Source: Ceratotherium simum simum (taxonomy: Eukaryota; Chordata; Mammalia; Perissodactyla; Rhinocerotidae). Taken from it: 64,000 nt of DNA. The stretch spans positions 8,227,338 to 8,291,337 of the forward strand of contig NW_004454178.1 in NCBI RefSeq assembly GCF_000283155.1, written 5' to 3'. Positions 12,181 to 25,249 of this stretch are shown piece by piece. The translations under genes were made by a program, and so were the position numbers. Position 1 is the first letter of the stretch. Each line of letters opens with the position of its first letter. The notes beneath the pieces were generated by a model. The model was not told the DNA's origin and ran no database searches. It saw only the letters and a program-made list of their open reading frames with translations.

Positions 12181-14961
12181 CTGCATTACATTCAATAGCC
12201 CAGAAAGCTGTATATAGTCTTGCCAGCCACGGAAACACTCTTCTTCCACTGACACCCAGAGAAGTGAAAAATCAAGGGATCAAGATGGACCCCAAACTTC
12301 TCCCAAAGGGAAGAGAAGAGAGAGGCTCTGCAGAGAAAATATGAGGGAGGGGAATTCTCCGTAGGTGGTAGCACATGCTGGGCACAGCAGGGGTCCCTAT
12401 AAATTGGCTGAGCCAGAGCCTACCCCATGGCGCCCCCACAGGACTCCCCAGCCACAGTGGCCATTAATTTCCTTAGGCCAAGGACCCCTGGGGATATCCG
12501 ACGAAAGCCTAGACTCATTTCCTAAAAAGATGCACAAACACAAATTTTGCACAAAGTTTCAGGGAATTGATGGTCACCCCAAAGCCCATCTATGCATCTT
12601 AAATTAAGACGCATGCATCTAACAGTTAGGGTGCTGCTTCTGGGGAACCTTCTCTGCCACCCAGGGCTTCTCTGAGGAATGCAGGCTCCATCAAGAGAAA
12701 GGGAGAACACACAGAAAGGAAACCCTGCCAGCTGGAAGAGCCTGAGGAGGGGCCGGGCCCAGAGCCGCCACTGAGTTTTAACCTTCCCCAGGGAGGTGAG
12801 GGTGAGGCTGGAGGGGGCCATGGAGAACCTCAGCCCCACAGCTCAAGCATGACCTGGGGTCCCCCGAGACACTGTGGCAATGGTGGCAGGGACCTCCTGT
12901 GGCCCAGTATGCGACAGTCCTGGCCTCCACTCATGCCATCCTCCCACCCCCAGCCAGCCGGGGACTGAGGTGGCCCTCTGTGCATCACAGCTTGAAGAGA
13001 GTTCTGGAACTTCTCTAGGTGGGAATGGGCTTCCTCAGGGGCTCTGAAGATCAGCAGAATTAGGGGTTGAAGAGAAGTCCCCAAGTCTCTGAAGGGGACC
13101 CACACAGAGGAGACAACCCTGAGATGGCAAAGAGGGCAAGCAACAAACAGGTGCAGCCCAAGGCACTCAGGTTCACCTTGGGAGACAGATGTCCCCTGAT
13201 GCCACATTGACAGGCACAGGGCCTCAGGGCCCTGTGGGCAAGGACAGAGGAGTCCAGGCATGGCAAAGAGACACCTGTCTTTCTTCCTGTCTAATAGCAC
13301 TCAGGGGACCCACTGCGTTTTCAGAGAGCAGACAGAAGAGAACAAGATTCTTCCCAGGGCTGCTGTCAATCTTTTCACAGCTGGCTCTGTCCCCTGTACA
13401 AGTGACCTCGCCGGGGTCACCCACAAACCTGCCTCTGTGGACCCAGGGAGGGTGGGTGGTAAGGGCCCCACCCTTGGCCACCTCCGCCATTCTGCTGAGG
13501 CCAAAACAGAAAGAGGGAGGCACGAGGCCCACTTCCAGAGCCTCGGTCTGGATTTTAGGCCCTGAAGAGAAAGTCCGCATTCAAATCGAAATGGAAAACA
13601 GAGCCCCCTCCCCTTCCCAGGCTGCTCCTGCCTCCACCACCCGGGCCCTCAGAGGCAGCAGAATGGAGATCTGAGGGGTCCGGGAGGTCAGCTGAGCTGA
13701 GAGAGCTGTCTAAAAGCCATGGGGTCCTTAGAGCTGAAGGGTCTTAGGGGATCAGTTGCCCAGGGCCCACCATCCTTTTCCAGGAGGACAGCGAAGCTCG
13801 GCAGGCTCCGGGGACCCCCCAAGGTCACCCAGCACAGAGACGCAAACGGCTTCATCTTCTGCCTCAAAGTTGCATGTTCTTCCCCTAACGGCGCTTCAAG
13901 GTGAAGATGGCCGGAGGAGCCTGGGGGTGGGGGTTTCTCCAACTATGGCTGCAGACCAAGAACCTCACCATATAACATACGGGGCTTCAGTCAAGTGAGG
14001 ATGACAGATGTGTCCCCAAGCCCTCCTCAGGAAGGACCCACTGCCCTTTACACAGATACCATCTTCCTTGAATTCCTCCCAAGAGAAAGAATAGGGGCAG
14101 AAAATCTGATGGTGACCTTTATTTCAGACCCGAGGGACCAGGGCCTGGAGGGCAAGTGACCTGGCCCGGTCACACAACAGCTCACGCCTGTAGGGCAACT
14201 GTGAACTTGCAGAGCCAGCCTCTGACTCCAGCCTGGCCTTCGGCTCCCACGCCAGGCACCAGACGCAGCGCCTGGCACTCCCACCCCCACCCTCGGCCTA
14301 TCCGGGCACAGATGTCACAGGCACATTCGAGAAGGTAAAAATAGCTCCCAAGCCCACAGCAACCCAAGTCCTCCTCTGCCCGGCCGGGGCACCCGCCTGG
14401 ACACGCAGAGATCCCTGGCCAGGGGGACGGTCAAGCCGACAAGAGTCCTGCCAAAGTTGGGAGAAAGCCATGAACGGGAGCCCGCAGGAGGCCGGTGGGG
14501 GAACGGTCAGCACTGGGGGTGCCACCAAGTTCAGACCACAGAACGGGGGGCTGCCCTGAATAGACGGCCCGCTGGGAGTGTGTCCCAGCTACCCATGCTC
14601 CACCACCTTCCCTCTGCCCCCCATTCTCATCCACCATGAGCCAGGACCCCAAAGGAGTGAGGCCAGCTCAGACACACTGCCCCCCACCAACTCAGCAACT
14701 CTTCAGACCTGGGGCGGCAGCTCGCGGCCAGGTCCCAGGGCGGCAAGTCCAGGAGGGAGGCGGCCAGGTCCCAGGTCCGCCACATCCACCTCCAAAGGCA
14801 GCGCAGACACAGCCCCACGCAGCCACACGCCCTTCCCGGGTCAGGGTCCACAGCAGATCCCGGCCCCCCGGTACAGAAGCCCTCACCACCCTCTCCCCAG
14901 GTCCAGCAGAGAGCCACACAAGGACACACACAGGAGAAACAACTGCCCAGCAGGCACTTAC

Positions 14962-15235
14962 CCTCTGGCTGGAGAGGAGAACGGGGAGGGGAAAAAACCA
15001 CTCTGATTCGATCTCTGCTCCTGGTGCCTCAAGTTGCAAATAATTCCTACATGGCTGCAGCGCCCAGCACTGCCTGTGTCCTGCTCGGGCTCCCGGGGAC
15101 TGTCAGGGGTGGGAGGAGCGAGGGCCGCCTGCCCATGTACACACACCACTCCCTCCCTCGCTCCCTCGCTCGCGCTCTCCCCCTCTCGGCTCCCTCTGCC
15201 TAGCTCCGGCTTGTAGGAAGCCAGTGGGATAAAAC
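14962..15235 (-). promoter_or_regulatory. Candidate internal TNS1 promoter and 5'UTR exon
   Basis: A GC-rich, CpG-bearing block with repeated ctcgctc/cgctcgcg motifs ends on the minus strand in a consensus donor, AGAGG|gtaagtg (exon edge 14962). Upstream in transcription sense lie a GATA-like site, a CRE-like ATGACATCA (15306-15314 on plus) and a CArG-like CTATAAAAGG near 15744. No ATG-led frame enters the donor in the phase needed by the exon at 5977, so the exon would be untranslated and translation would start within the large exon. The start site is unknown; the upper boundary is a guess. Confidence 0.3.
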
Positions 15236-16734
15236 TCTGTCTGTAATTTCAGCCAGCTGGGTCCCCTGGGCTTCACTTATCATCCTGTAGCTATGCAGTT
15301 CTCGAATGACATCACAGTGGCTTCCCAAGCCCTCCACATGGAGCAAGGGGAAGCGGCCAGGCCAGCCCAGCCCAGTTCCAGCCCCAGCTCAACCCAGGCC
15401 CAGCTCAGCTCAGTCCAGTCCCAGCACAGCACAGCCTCGGTTCAGCCCCAGTCCCCAACCCGTACGGCCCCGGTACCCAGAGGACAAGTGGGAAGCGAGA
15501 GCCCGGGAGCACGAGGCAGGGATGTGAGAGAGAAAGAGCAAAGGGCGAGAGTTCCGACGGGGGTACTGAGATTCATTTCCCCAAATTTTTCCACATTTTT
15601 TTTCCATTCTCAGCAAATGAAAGGCAGAACAGATGACAACAATTTTCCAGCTGCTGAACAATAAGGTGGAAATCTTTTTTTCCTCTCTCTCCCCCTCCTT
15701 CCCCTCCATGGGCAGAGTCTAGGAGCCAGGACACTGCCTTGGCCTATAAAAGGGAAAAAAAGCCCCAAGTCCCTGTACTTCTCAGAGGTGATGGGGCCTG
15801 AATAGAGGGACTGGGGTGTTAGCCGGCAGGCCTCTGGGAGGGGACGGGAGCCCCAAAGTGAGATTCTCGGGGCAAAGCCTTGGATTCTGGCCCAGCAACC
15901 TTGGCAATTTTTGAGGCCTGACTTTGCAAAGGCCAGTGGGCATCTGGCCCTGGATATTGATCCGCCAGGCCACCTGAGATTCCAATTGAGTGGCTATGGG
16001 CACTGCTTCTCCCTCCTCTGAGCAGGAACCTCATCCCTGGCCCCTTCTCCCTACCAGCATCCGTCTCCGGCTGCTTCTGAGAGTAAAGAAGGAAAATAAG
16101 AGGAAGAACAAAAATGGTACCCAGTGCCCCATACGCTGGCCCCTGCCCTACCCTAACTGCATCCTCACTGATGAGATGGGGGAGGCCCCCAGCCCACTGA
16201 CAAAGACTTCACGAAACCCTAAGAATGGGGAGGGGAGAAGAGGGGTTCCATGCTTCAGGCTCCAAATGGGGGGCAGGAGGACTTCTGACCTTCCCCATGG
16301 AGGACCACAATTTGGACAAACTACTGTGATTCTCCTTTCCTACCTCCATAGAGACTTCTAGAACCAACCAACAAACCCCAGGCTCTTGAAAGGATTAAGG
16401 TCACCCAGTCCACTCACTTGGCCCCACCCTGCACCCCCACAACAGTGTCACCCTAGATTTTATTTGCATACAACCTTCAAGTGGATCTGCACATCTGAGT
16501 CCCACCTATATTACCATTTTGTATATTTTAAAAATAAACTTAATTTAACTTCAACTAGTTCTAAGCATCAATACCCACGACATCACGGATTTGGTGTGTA
16601 AGCTAGATACTTTTTTTTTTCTAATATGCATTAAAATAAATATACCTAAAATCATTTCATATATGATTACTGGTCTGGCCCATGTACCATAATTTGGAAA
16701 CACCACCATCCCACAGCCCCTGGAAATAGCAACC

Positions 16735-16905
16735 CCATCCAGTGGCTCTCTGCTTCCAGCCAGGGACTGGTTGTACCACAAGCCCCCAGGGAGTTTTATA
16801 CAAACCCTGATGCCCTGGACCCACCCCCAACCTCCAGAGGCTGAACTGTCAGGCGTGGGGCCTGGGATTGTGAATTGTGAAACACTCCCCAGCTGAGAAT
16901 GCCAG
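16735..16905 (+). mobile_element. MER5-like hAT remnant
   Basis: gggagttttatacaaaccct…tggacccacccccaacctcc…ggcgtggggcctgggattgt resembles a MER5-type non-autonomous element. Confidence 0.5.
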
Positions 16906-17387
16906 GCAGCCAGGCGTGGCAAGAACCCGTCCTGGCTGCCCTTAATTATTTTCCATTAGGAGGGTCTCACTATCTCCCCAAAGCCCACTTCATCTTCAGA
17001 TGCCCACAACAGGTGGGTTTCGGCACCATCTTTTGCACTAACTGGCCTGCTGTTGCCCTACGGGGTGGCTCAGAAGAGCCGAATCTCTGCCACATGAGAG
17101 CTCTTCCCATAGGAACGTGGTGTGTGGGGACCTCCTGAGTCTCTCCTTGACAGCAGCCCCCTCACCCCGGGAGTCCCTGAGCCTGCCGTACCATACCTTC
17201 CCTCTGCTTTTCTTCACCACCTGAGCGTGGAAGCAAGGGACCCACAAACAACCCATGTGGGCTCTCTGACCTATGACGAGCACCACAGGCCTATCGCCTC
17301 CCACCTTCTGGAAACCATACCTTTGAGAATGCAGCCTAAGGCTATACCCAGCCCTTCGCATTCCTTTCACTGAAGCATCTGCCAAGG

Positions 17388-17622
17388 ATACAGTAGCTAA
17401 GAACATGGGGTTTAGGGATCAAGCAGACACTGGTTTGAACCCAGACGCTACCACTTGTTAGCTTAGGGTAACCCTGGGCCAATTACGTACATTTTCTGAG
17501 CGTCAGTTTCCTTATCTGTAAAATGGGTATATTAATATTTCTACATCGGAGGGTACTGCAAAGACCGATACAACTTGTATAAAGCGCTAAGCACAGAGCA
17601 CAGCACACGGCAGGCGCTCCAA
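17388..17622 (+). repeat. MIR SINE
   Basis: agtagctaagaacatggggt, gtttgaacccagacgctacc, tcagtttccttatctgtaaa and aagcgctaagcacagagc give a nearly full-length MIR. Confidence 0.92.
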
Positions 17623-19097
17623 AGGAGGCGGCACTGCGACATCTGCTTGCCCCTCCTTTTTCCCTCCTTTCCCAGCCCAGCCCCACCCTGAACGGCCCCT
17701 CCGGGACCCCATCTCACTGCGCCTGGAGGTGGCACGTCCAGCGCTTAAGCTTCAGGACCTATCATTTGGCCTGCCCGTTCTCTGCTCAAAAATCACCGCA
17801 TCGAATGTCCAGCAAAGAGAAGAGTCTCACGCAACGGCGCAGACTCTGAGGATGTGATGTTGTTCAATTAACAAACACTGAGACGGCCCCAGCTTCAGCC
17901 ACTAACAACAGTAAACCTGAAAACACCACCGCCGCTCCCAGCTGCAGAGGTGGCTTCAACATCAAGGTCCACGAGGAGCGAGGGGCGGGCAAGGCTTCAG
18001 CAGCCTTCACACAGATCAGAAGGACTTCCTGAGGAAGGGGGCAGGGGGCAGGGGCTGGCAGACCTGGTTTGCAAAAGCACACACTCGGTTTTACCATACT
18101 TTCTATTTGAAAAAAATATAACAATCTTTTTTCCTTGAAATGACCTTCAGAAAATAGCTGGGGCAAAAATCTTTCTGGCTAGCGGATGAATTAAGCTAAG
18201 CTTGAGAGGTGCAAGTATTGTTCTGTCTTCAGAGGCAGCTGGGTGTCCCCTCCCCCGAAGAACAGCCCTGAGCAGGGCGGTTTCATGAAACACGAGGTCT
18301 AGAGGCAGGGACACGGACCTGGTGACCTTCAGGAGCCCCTCAGACGCCCAGGATTCTCGGAGACCCCAGATTGGCCATGTGAAGCCCAGCTGTGGGCAGC
18401 CAGCCCAGGCCAATCCCTGCAGAACATTCTGAGTTCATCGGGCTCAACCCTCACACCATCAGACTCAGGGAGGGGAAAAGTCTCCCACCATCACAGATGG
18501 TCAATGCTGGGGCAGAGACCACCACCCAGGGCCCCTGACTCCCAGAAGGAGGTCCTCTCTGCTGTCAGATCTGGGTCAGACTCCATGAGGTGACACTCAG
18601 AAGAGCACTGGAAACCCATCATGTAAGAGCCACGAACACCTCCAGGTCTAGCTGCACAGAGAAAGTGGAAGTGTTGAGGGTAATTCTACAGCTAAGACTT
18701 TCCACGTGTAGGTCACTCAAATGCTCCATCCCCTCCAGGACATCCTTCTGGCCAGCAGACCCCCAGCTGGGAGCCCGGAGAGCCAGGGCATCTCAATCAC
18801 ACTCAGGGATTCTCCAGGGAGGACGGGAGCCCAGCCTCCCTCGGCCACCTCCTTCAGCCCCCTTCCTGCCAAGTTCTTTCTTTTCCTTGGCAGATGTGGA
18901 AGCATCTTTCCAGACCTGGCTTTTTGCTCTTTATCTTAAGGAACAAAATGGCTGAGTGCTTTGCTTTCCAAGCCACCCAATCCTAGAACAGAAGCAGGAA
19001 GCAGAAAAGAGTGTCCCCAGTGAAGGGCGACTTCACACCCTACAAGAGGGAGAGGTCAAGTCCCAGAGACAAGGGGCGGAGGGGACAGCCAGGCCAG

Positions 19098-19258
19098 TGG
19101 TCCTCCCCTGGGGCGATGGGCCCCCCAGGGAACATGTGGCAATGTCTGGAAACATTTTGGGTTGTCACATCTAGAGGAAACGCTACTGGCATCCAGTGGG
19201 TAGAGATGCTGCCCAACACCCTACAACACACAGGACAGGCCCACAACAGGCAAGGACC
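19098..19258 (+). mobile_element. MER20 hAT-Charlie element
   Basis: ggcgatgggccccccaggga, acatgtggcaatgtctggaa, ttttgggttgtcacatct, tactggcatccagtgggtag and caacaccctacaacacacag follow the MER20 consensus closely. Confidence 0.87.
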
Positions 19259-19344
19259 CGTCCAAAGGTCACCAGCCCCGCAGGGAGAAGCCCTGAGCCA
19301 GACCGAGGGCACAGGAGTCTGGGGCGCGAGAGACGGAGCTCAGG

Positions 19345-19500
19345 ACTACGACTCAGGAGCCCTGGATCCTAACTCCGGCTGGGCCACCAACTCACCACGG
19401 GACCTTGGGCAAGTCATTCCCTTTTCCTGGGCCTTGGTTTCCAAAGTGGTAAAATGGGAGAGAAGAACCAGACAAGCCTTGAACTCTAAAAGGTCTGGTT
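19345..19500 (+). repeat. MIR SINE fragment
   Basis: ccctggatcctaactccggc, gggaccttgggcaagtcatt and tggtttccaaagtggtaaaa match the MIR core. Confidence 0.75.
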
Positions 19501-20069
19501 CTAAGCAGAACCACAGGAAGAGAAAGGCATCTCAGGGTGTCAAAGGAGAGGCCAGCTGCCCGGGCCGGCTGCGGCGCTGTGGGTGGCGTGGAAACACGTC
19601 CACAGACCTCCGCGGGACCTCCTCCCTGCCTTCCAGCCAGTGCACAGGAAGGCAGGGTTGACTCGGAGCTCCGGGCTGCAGGGGTAGGGCAGGCTCTGGG
19701 TCCCCTCGCATGGCCCCAGCCCCCCAGGGTCTCCACACTCCCCCCACCCAGGAAAGCTCCCCCCACTCTGACCCCACGGACGGGGTTAGGCTTAGGAGCG
19801 TGTTCTCTGAGAGCAGGGCAGGAGCCGAGAGCCAGAGGATTACCCAGGAAGCAACTGTGAACTCCCAGGCAGGTGTCTGAGACAGACAAGCGTCGGGGTG
19901 CATCCACTCACCTCCCTCCTGCCTCTCCCCCTCATATTGCCCCCCGGGGCACAGACACCATCTGTCGCAGTCCCCATTTGGGAATGATGGAGGGAGAAAG
20001 GGGAGAGGCGCCGTGGGGCTTGGGGAACCAGGAAGAAGGAGAGAGTACAAGAGAACAGGGAGGGCAAGT

Positions 20070-20260
20070 TGTTACGTGCCTGCCCTTTAATGCATGCTCT
20101 CTCGTTTGCTTCCACAACTGCCTTTCAGAGTACACACCATTGTGCCCATCTTCCTGATAAAGAGACTGAGGCTGAGAGGTTGTGGCTTGCTCAAGATCAC
20201 ACTGCCCATCTGACTCTGACGCTCAAGTTCTTTCTGATTCCCGGGGAGGAAGGAGGAACA
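20070..20260 (-). repeat. MIR SINE fragment, complement
   Basis: cctttaatgcatgctctctc, ataaagagactgaggctgag and ttgctcaagatcacactgcc follow a complementary MIR. Confidence 0.75.
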
Positions 20261-21854
20261 AAGGAGACGGTGGGGCCAAGGGGCAGAGCTTGGAGGATCC
20301 ACCAGGAAGAAGAGGGCAGAGAGTGATGATAAATCTCAATGCTTGTTTGGAACAACCTGCCCGAACCCACCATCCAAGGGAACGCTGTCCCCACCAAGGC
20401 GGTCCCCGGGGAATTTTATGCATTTATCCTAATGATGCTTCCAGGGCTCAAAGCATCTCTGCAAACTCAGACTGGTTCACAATTCGCAAAAATGAACCCA
20501 TCTCTGCACTTAGGGTCGATCCCCGTTCTTAACCCAAAATGGGCCCATTAAGTACCGCCTATAAGTACTGGTTACCAAACTGGCCGCGCAGTTTTATATT
20601 TCAGCTCCTCTCTGCCACGGGGTGTGCGGCGGGTGGAGGTCCACGTGGTTCTATGATGAGTGGGCATGGGGATGGGTGCGGTGGAGGATCGGGGTGGGTC
20701 TCTGCTTCCTTTCCCCAGTGGGTCCGTCTGTGTGCATGAGTGTTAAGGAGGCTCATGGAGGCCTCTCCGTGGGGGTCTCCTGGGCAATCGTGTGCAAGCT
20801 CACACACGTGAGCAGGTGTGGGCCAGAAGCAGGAAGTCCTTGCTGCAGAGGGACAAGCTGGAAGGCACTCTCCCACCCCACAGAAGCTACAACACCATGG
20901 GGATCAGGCTTGGACAGGAGACGGGAGCCAGGGCACCACCCCCGGGCTGATTTCCCTCCTTGTGTCATGTGAAGAGCACCTGCCCGGTTCTCGAAGGTTC
21001 TCAAGCAGCGTACAGACCGAGGAGGGCAGGGAGGCAGGAAGGAAGAAGGAAAGACCTGAGAAGCTTTGAGCTTTCATATCAAAATCTGATCTCACTGCCC
21101 CTGGAGAAGGAGGAGAATAAACATCAAAGAACACTTTGCTGCGAACAATTTTTTTAAAGCAATCAAAGCAACGCAAGGCGAAGTCTCCGACAAGCACCAG
21201 GCCACTGATGGGCCAGGAAGATGGAAAGACTGGGTCGGGATGAGAAAGGCTGTCAGAAACTCCAGCCCCCACCCACCCGCAGCTCTGGGCTGCTTCCCAG
21301 AACGAGGGAGCCCCTGCCCATAGCATGGATACGGTGCCTGGGGTTGCACGGGTCCTGGCCCTGGAAGGTCCGAGAGCAGTCCAGCAGATCTGCCGTCTGG
21401 GGCAGGACACCCATGAGCCCGCGGGAGAGCGTGTGGGTGCAAACGATGCTCGAGCAGAGAAAGGGAGGGGCAGGAGAAAAGGGAGTTTGGGATGAGACTC
21501 CCGAGTCCCCTTTGCACATAGAACCTGTCGGGGCCTCGTCAGAGCTCTCCAGAAGGTGCCTTCTTCTCCCATGTCCACGCACCAGGGTCACTCACCCCAT
21601 CTAGACAGATGCGTAGGGTGGAAGGATTCTCCTCAACCTCAAGAAAACCCAGTCCTGCCTCCAGTTCCCCTTTCTCACATCCCTCAAAGGCAGGACAGTT
21701 CTCCCGCATGGCAGACCTCCACCCCTCCTGCTGCAGCTAAAACCCACTCTCTCCAACTCTCCCCTCACGTGCCTAACTGGCCAATAAAGAGACCTAGAGA
21801 AAGTGTCTCTGGAAGCGACAGCAGTAGACTGAGAGACGAGGGGCCAGAGTACTA

Positions 21855-21990
21855 AGGACAGATCCTAGGTGGGCCTCAGTTTACTCCTCTGTGCAATGGG
21901 AGAGTACAACCGGCTGATCCCTGAACACCTGGCCAGCTCTCAGTGCACAAGGATCCAACTCAGAGAAGATGCTCAACCAGGCGTTGTCTG
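21855..21990 (+). repeat. MIR SINE fragment
   Basis: ggcctcagtttactcctctg, tgcaatgggagag and a degenerate 3' part are MIR-like. Confidence 0.5.
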
Positions 21991-22589
21991 GATGCCAGAG
22001 CCCTTGGACTCGGGGGGCCCGATTCTCCTGTCCTGCTTGGTCCTGCCCGGGTGGCTCCAGGCTCCAAACTCGTCCGAGGCTGTTTCTGCAGCAGCCACGG
22101 AGCCCCTGGGGGCTAGGACAGAAACGGTGACTTACAGGAAGTCTAGAAATACACGCCAGGCTGCAGCAGCTCCGAGGGCCGTGCAGGGCAATAAACAGGC
22201 TCATTTATTTTCATCAGCGATATGCCGAAACCCAATCTCCAGAGCTAGCTGACCCGGCAGACGGCGGCAGGAGCTCCCACCCAGGGCAGAATTAACCAGA
22301 TGGCAGCCTCCCAGGTGTCACGATGGGAGGGGCCAGAAGGGGAGGCCAGGTTGGTCAGCTCAGCCAATGTGGCTTCAGTTCCCTGGGCCTGGCCTCTTCA
22401 CTCTGCCGCTGGCCTGCAAGGGTCCCCGGGAGGCAGGCGCAGCAGTGGGCAGAGCTGGGCAGGCAGACTTTCCATGTCAACTCAGACTCTTATTCTCAGG
22501 GGCCTCAAACCCCAGGCTGCGGGGTCCACACACCCACTTGCACGGGGCTCCTCAGACTCTAGCCCATGTGAAGCCACGGTGAGGAATGG

Positions 22590-22755
22590 CGGGCATCGGA
22601 ATCCCAGCTCTACGTCTACCTGGCTGTGCAAACACTGGTAGGTTACTTAACCTCTCTGTGCCTGTTTCCTCGTCTGTGGAATGGGAACAAGAATACTCAG
22701 CTCACAGGAGTCATGAGGCATAAAGGAAATAATAGGCATCTCATAGGTCACATAC
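22590..22755 (+). repeat. MIR SINE
   Basis: gaatcccagctctacgtcta, gttacttaacctctctgtgc and cctcgtctgtggaatgggaa match MIR. Confidence 0.88.
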
Positions 22756-22794
22756 GGGGGGTGTATATAACGGAGAGGTCGATTTTCCTCCTAG

Positions 22795-23160
22795 GCCCTG
22801 AGCAAATTGCTGGCTGGGAGTATCAATTAATACAACCCTCAGGGAGGCCAATTTGGCATTATCAATATTATATATGCATATATTCTCCCACCCAGCAATT
22901 CCACTTCTAGAAATTTGTCCTACAGATAGACTTGCACAGATGAAAATGGTAGAGGGACAAGGCTATTCACTGTAGCTTTTTTGAAAACAGCAAAATATTG
23001 GAAACAACCTAAATGTCCATGTTACTTAAATATAGTAAATGAAACACAGTACATATAGACAGTGGAATATTATGCAGCTGGAAAAAATGAGAAGGCTCTT
23101 TACATGCTATTATGGAAAGATCTCTACAATACATCGCTAGATGAAAAAGCTGGGAGTCCA
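22795..23160 (+). repeat. L1M LINE fragment
   Basis: ggaggccaatttggcattat, cccagcaattccacttctag, ggaaacaacctaaatgtcca and gtggaatattatgcagctgg are diagnostic old L1 3' sequence; inactive. Confidence 0.92.
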
Positions 23161-23164
23161 AGCC

Positions 23165-23695
23165 AAATCCTTACAATGACTACCAGACCCTAAGTAATCG
23201 GGTTCCCGTCACCTCTGACTCCATCTCCTATTACAACCTCCACTGCAGTCACACTGGCCCCTTTGCTGCTTCTCAAACATCTCAGGTAGGCTCCTGCCTC
23301 AGGACCTTTGCATGTGCTGTTTGCTCTGCAGGGAATGCTCTTCCTCAGCTATTTGCTTGGCTGACTCCCTTACCTCCTTCAATTCTTTGCCCATATGTCT
23401 CCTCTGCTGTGAAACCTAGGCTGACTAGCTTTTTAAAAAATCTCACAACTCGACACCCTCAATCCGAATCCCCCTTACTGTGCTCTGTCTTTGCAGAGTA
23501 TTTATTCTTCTAACATGCTCTCTCATTTACTTATTATTATGTCTTTAAAATTTTTTTTTTGTCTGTCTCCTCCCACTAACATATAATTGTGACAAGGGAA
23601 GGATGCTGTTTGGTTCGCTGTTACACCCTCGGCAGCTAGAACAGTGACTGGCAAGTGGGAGGCACTCAACAAATACGTGTTGAACGAATGAGTGA
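23165..23695 (+). repeat. Old LINE 3' end (L2 or L1M tail)
   Basis: cctcaggacctttgcatgtg, tgtttgctctgcagggaatg, agctagaacagtgactggca and ggcactcaacaaatacgtgt follow a common old LINE 3' end. It directly follows the L1M piece; I am unsure whether it belongs to it. Confidence 0.7.
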
Positions 23696-24224
23696 CCGTT
23701 CCTAAGGACAGTCCATGTACCACAGAACACAAACGATTTGGTTTTCCTTCTTCCTCCCTCAGTAGAGCAGATTCAAGGTTGTGCCTGTAAGCACGTCATC
23801 CTCACTCGCCTCATTCTGATACGTTTTCTCAAACAGAGCAGGAAGAAGCGGCTGTTACCGTGGCTCCCGGAACCACCACAACCCACCGCCCAGCCATCAC
23901 TGATGGCCGGTGCCAGGGAGGCAGGACCCAGAGAGGTTAAGACCCCGGCAAGGCCCTGGGAGCTCGGCTTGCTCTGCCCCCAAGCTGGGTGACCTCGCAA
24001 ATTCCCCAGCCGCTGAGCAGAGGGAGCGGCTCGCACACGGGAACGGAGCCTGGCGTTGGGATGACGCAGGGAAAGGTTCAGACACACACCCGGTCCAGTG
24101 TGGCAGGAGGAACACTGGCCTTCAGCCAGGGGCCGGGGTTCCAAGTTTACTCAACAACTGGGATGGTGGAAGGGAGCTGACTCCCACTCAGGGGAGCATT
24201 TCATCAAGTATCGCAGGGTCAGGC

Positions 24225-24468
24225 GCTCACGTTAACTGATGACCTACTACGGAACAGGCACAGAGCAGCGACCCACAGGAGATCTCATTTCATCCTCAGC
24301 CCTACAGGAGAGGTACTATCCCGTCCTCATTTTACAGGTGAGAACGCTGGGCTCAGAAAGGCTAAAGGACTTGCCCCAGGTCAACAGGAGGCAAGAGGCG
24401 AGGTGGCCGTGACCCCAGGCAGCCTGGGTCCTGAGCCCACGCTCCCAACCGCTATGGCACCTCTACCG
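24225..24468 (-). repeat. MIR SINE, complement
   Basis: gatctcatttcatcctcagc, cctcattttacaggtgagaa, gacttgccccaggtcaacag and cccaaccgctatggcacc give a near full-length complementary MIR. Confidence 0.92.
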
Positions 24469-25249
24469 CCTCCCAAGTTGGGGGTGGGTTTCGTCCCTTC
24501 TCAGGCCACTCTAAGACACTGTCCCTCTTAACCTTAATGGAGACTGCCTCGTACCGAAGGCGTGTGAGCTCGGGACCTGGGCAGGATTCTAGAAGGTCTC
24601 TTGCCAGGGAGAGGGGCACGGAGAAGAAAGAAAGAGATTTACAGGGATGAATCATCCATGGGCAGCTGGAAATGGAGGGAGGAGAATCGTGGAAGGAGGA
24701 AGGACCAATGGTTCTCCAGATCCCAGGGCCATTCAAACCTTCTCCCATAAATGGTCTCAGAATTCTCCACTGGACAGGAACCAGGGACTGCGAGAGTGGA
24801 CCAAGAGAGACGGGCTCTGTCGCCTGAATAGAAGTGCACCGGCCAGCAGGCAGGAGGAGTGGGCAAGACGCAGACCAGCTCCAGGGCGCAGGCTGCCTCT
24901 GGAAGGCTGAGGGAGAGATGGCCCGAAAGCCAGCACAGATGGCGAAGGGGTTAAACTTTGCCAAAGAGCAAACCAGCCTCAGCTGGCACCTACGGGCCAG
25001 CCCAGGCCAACTGCCCTGGGCAGGGAGAGAGAGGGCCAGGGCACAGCCTCCCAAGGCAGGGAGGACTGCCCAGGGCCTGAAAAGGTCCAGCAAGGAATAA
25101 TCCAGAATAATCCAGAAAGACAACCCTCACCACCGAGGGCTGGACGCTGTGGGCTAAAGGCAGAGGCCAGAGGGCCTGCAGCCTGAGGGAAAGGAGGTCC
25201 ATCCTGGGGACCACGCACACCGCAGAGCTGGGGCGCATCCACCTGCCCA

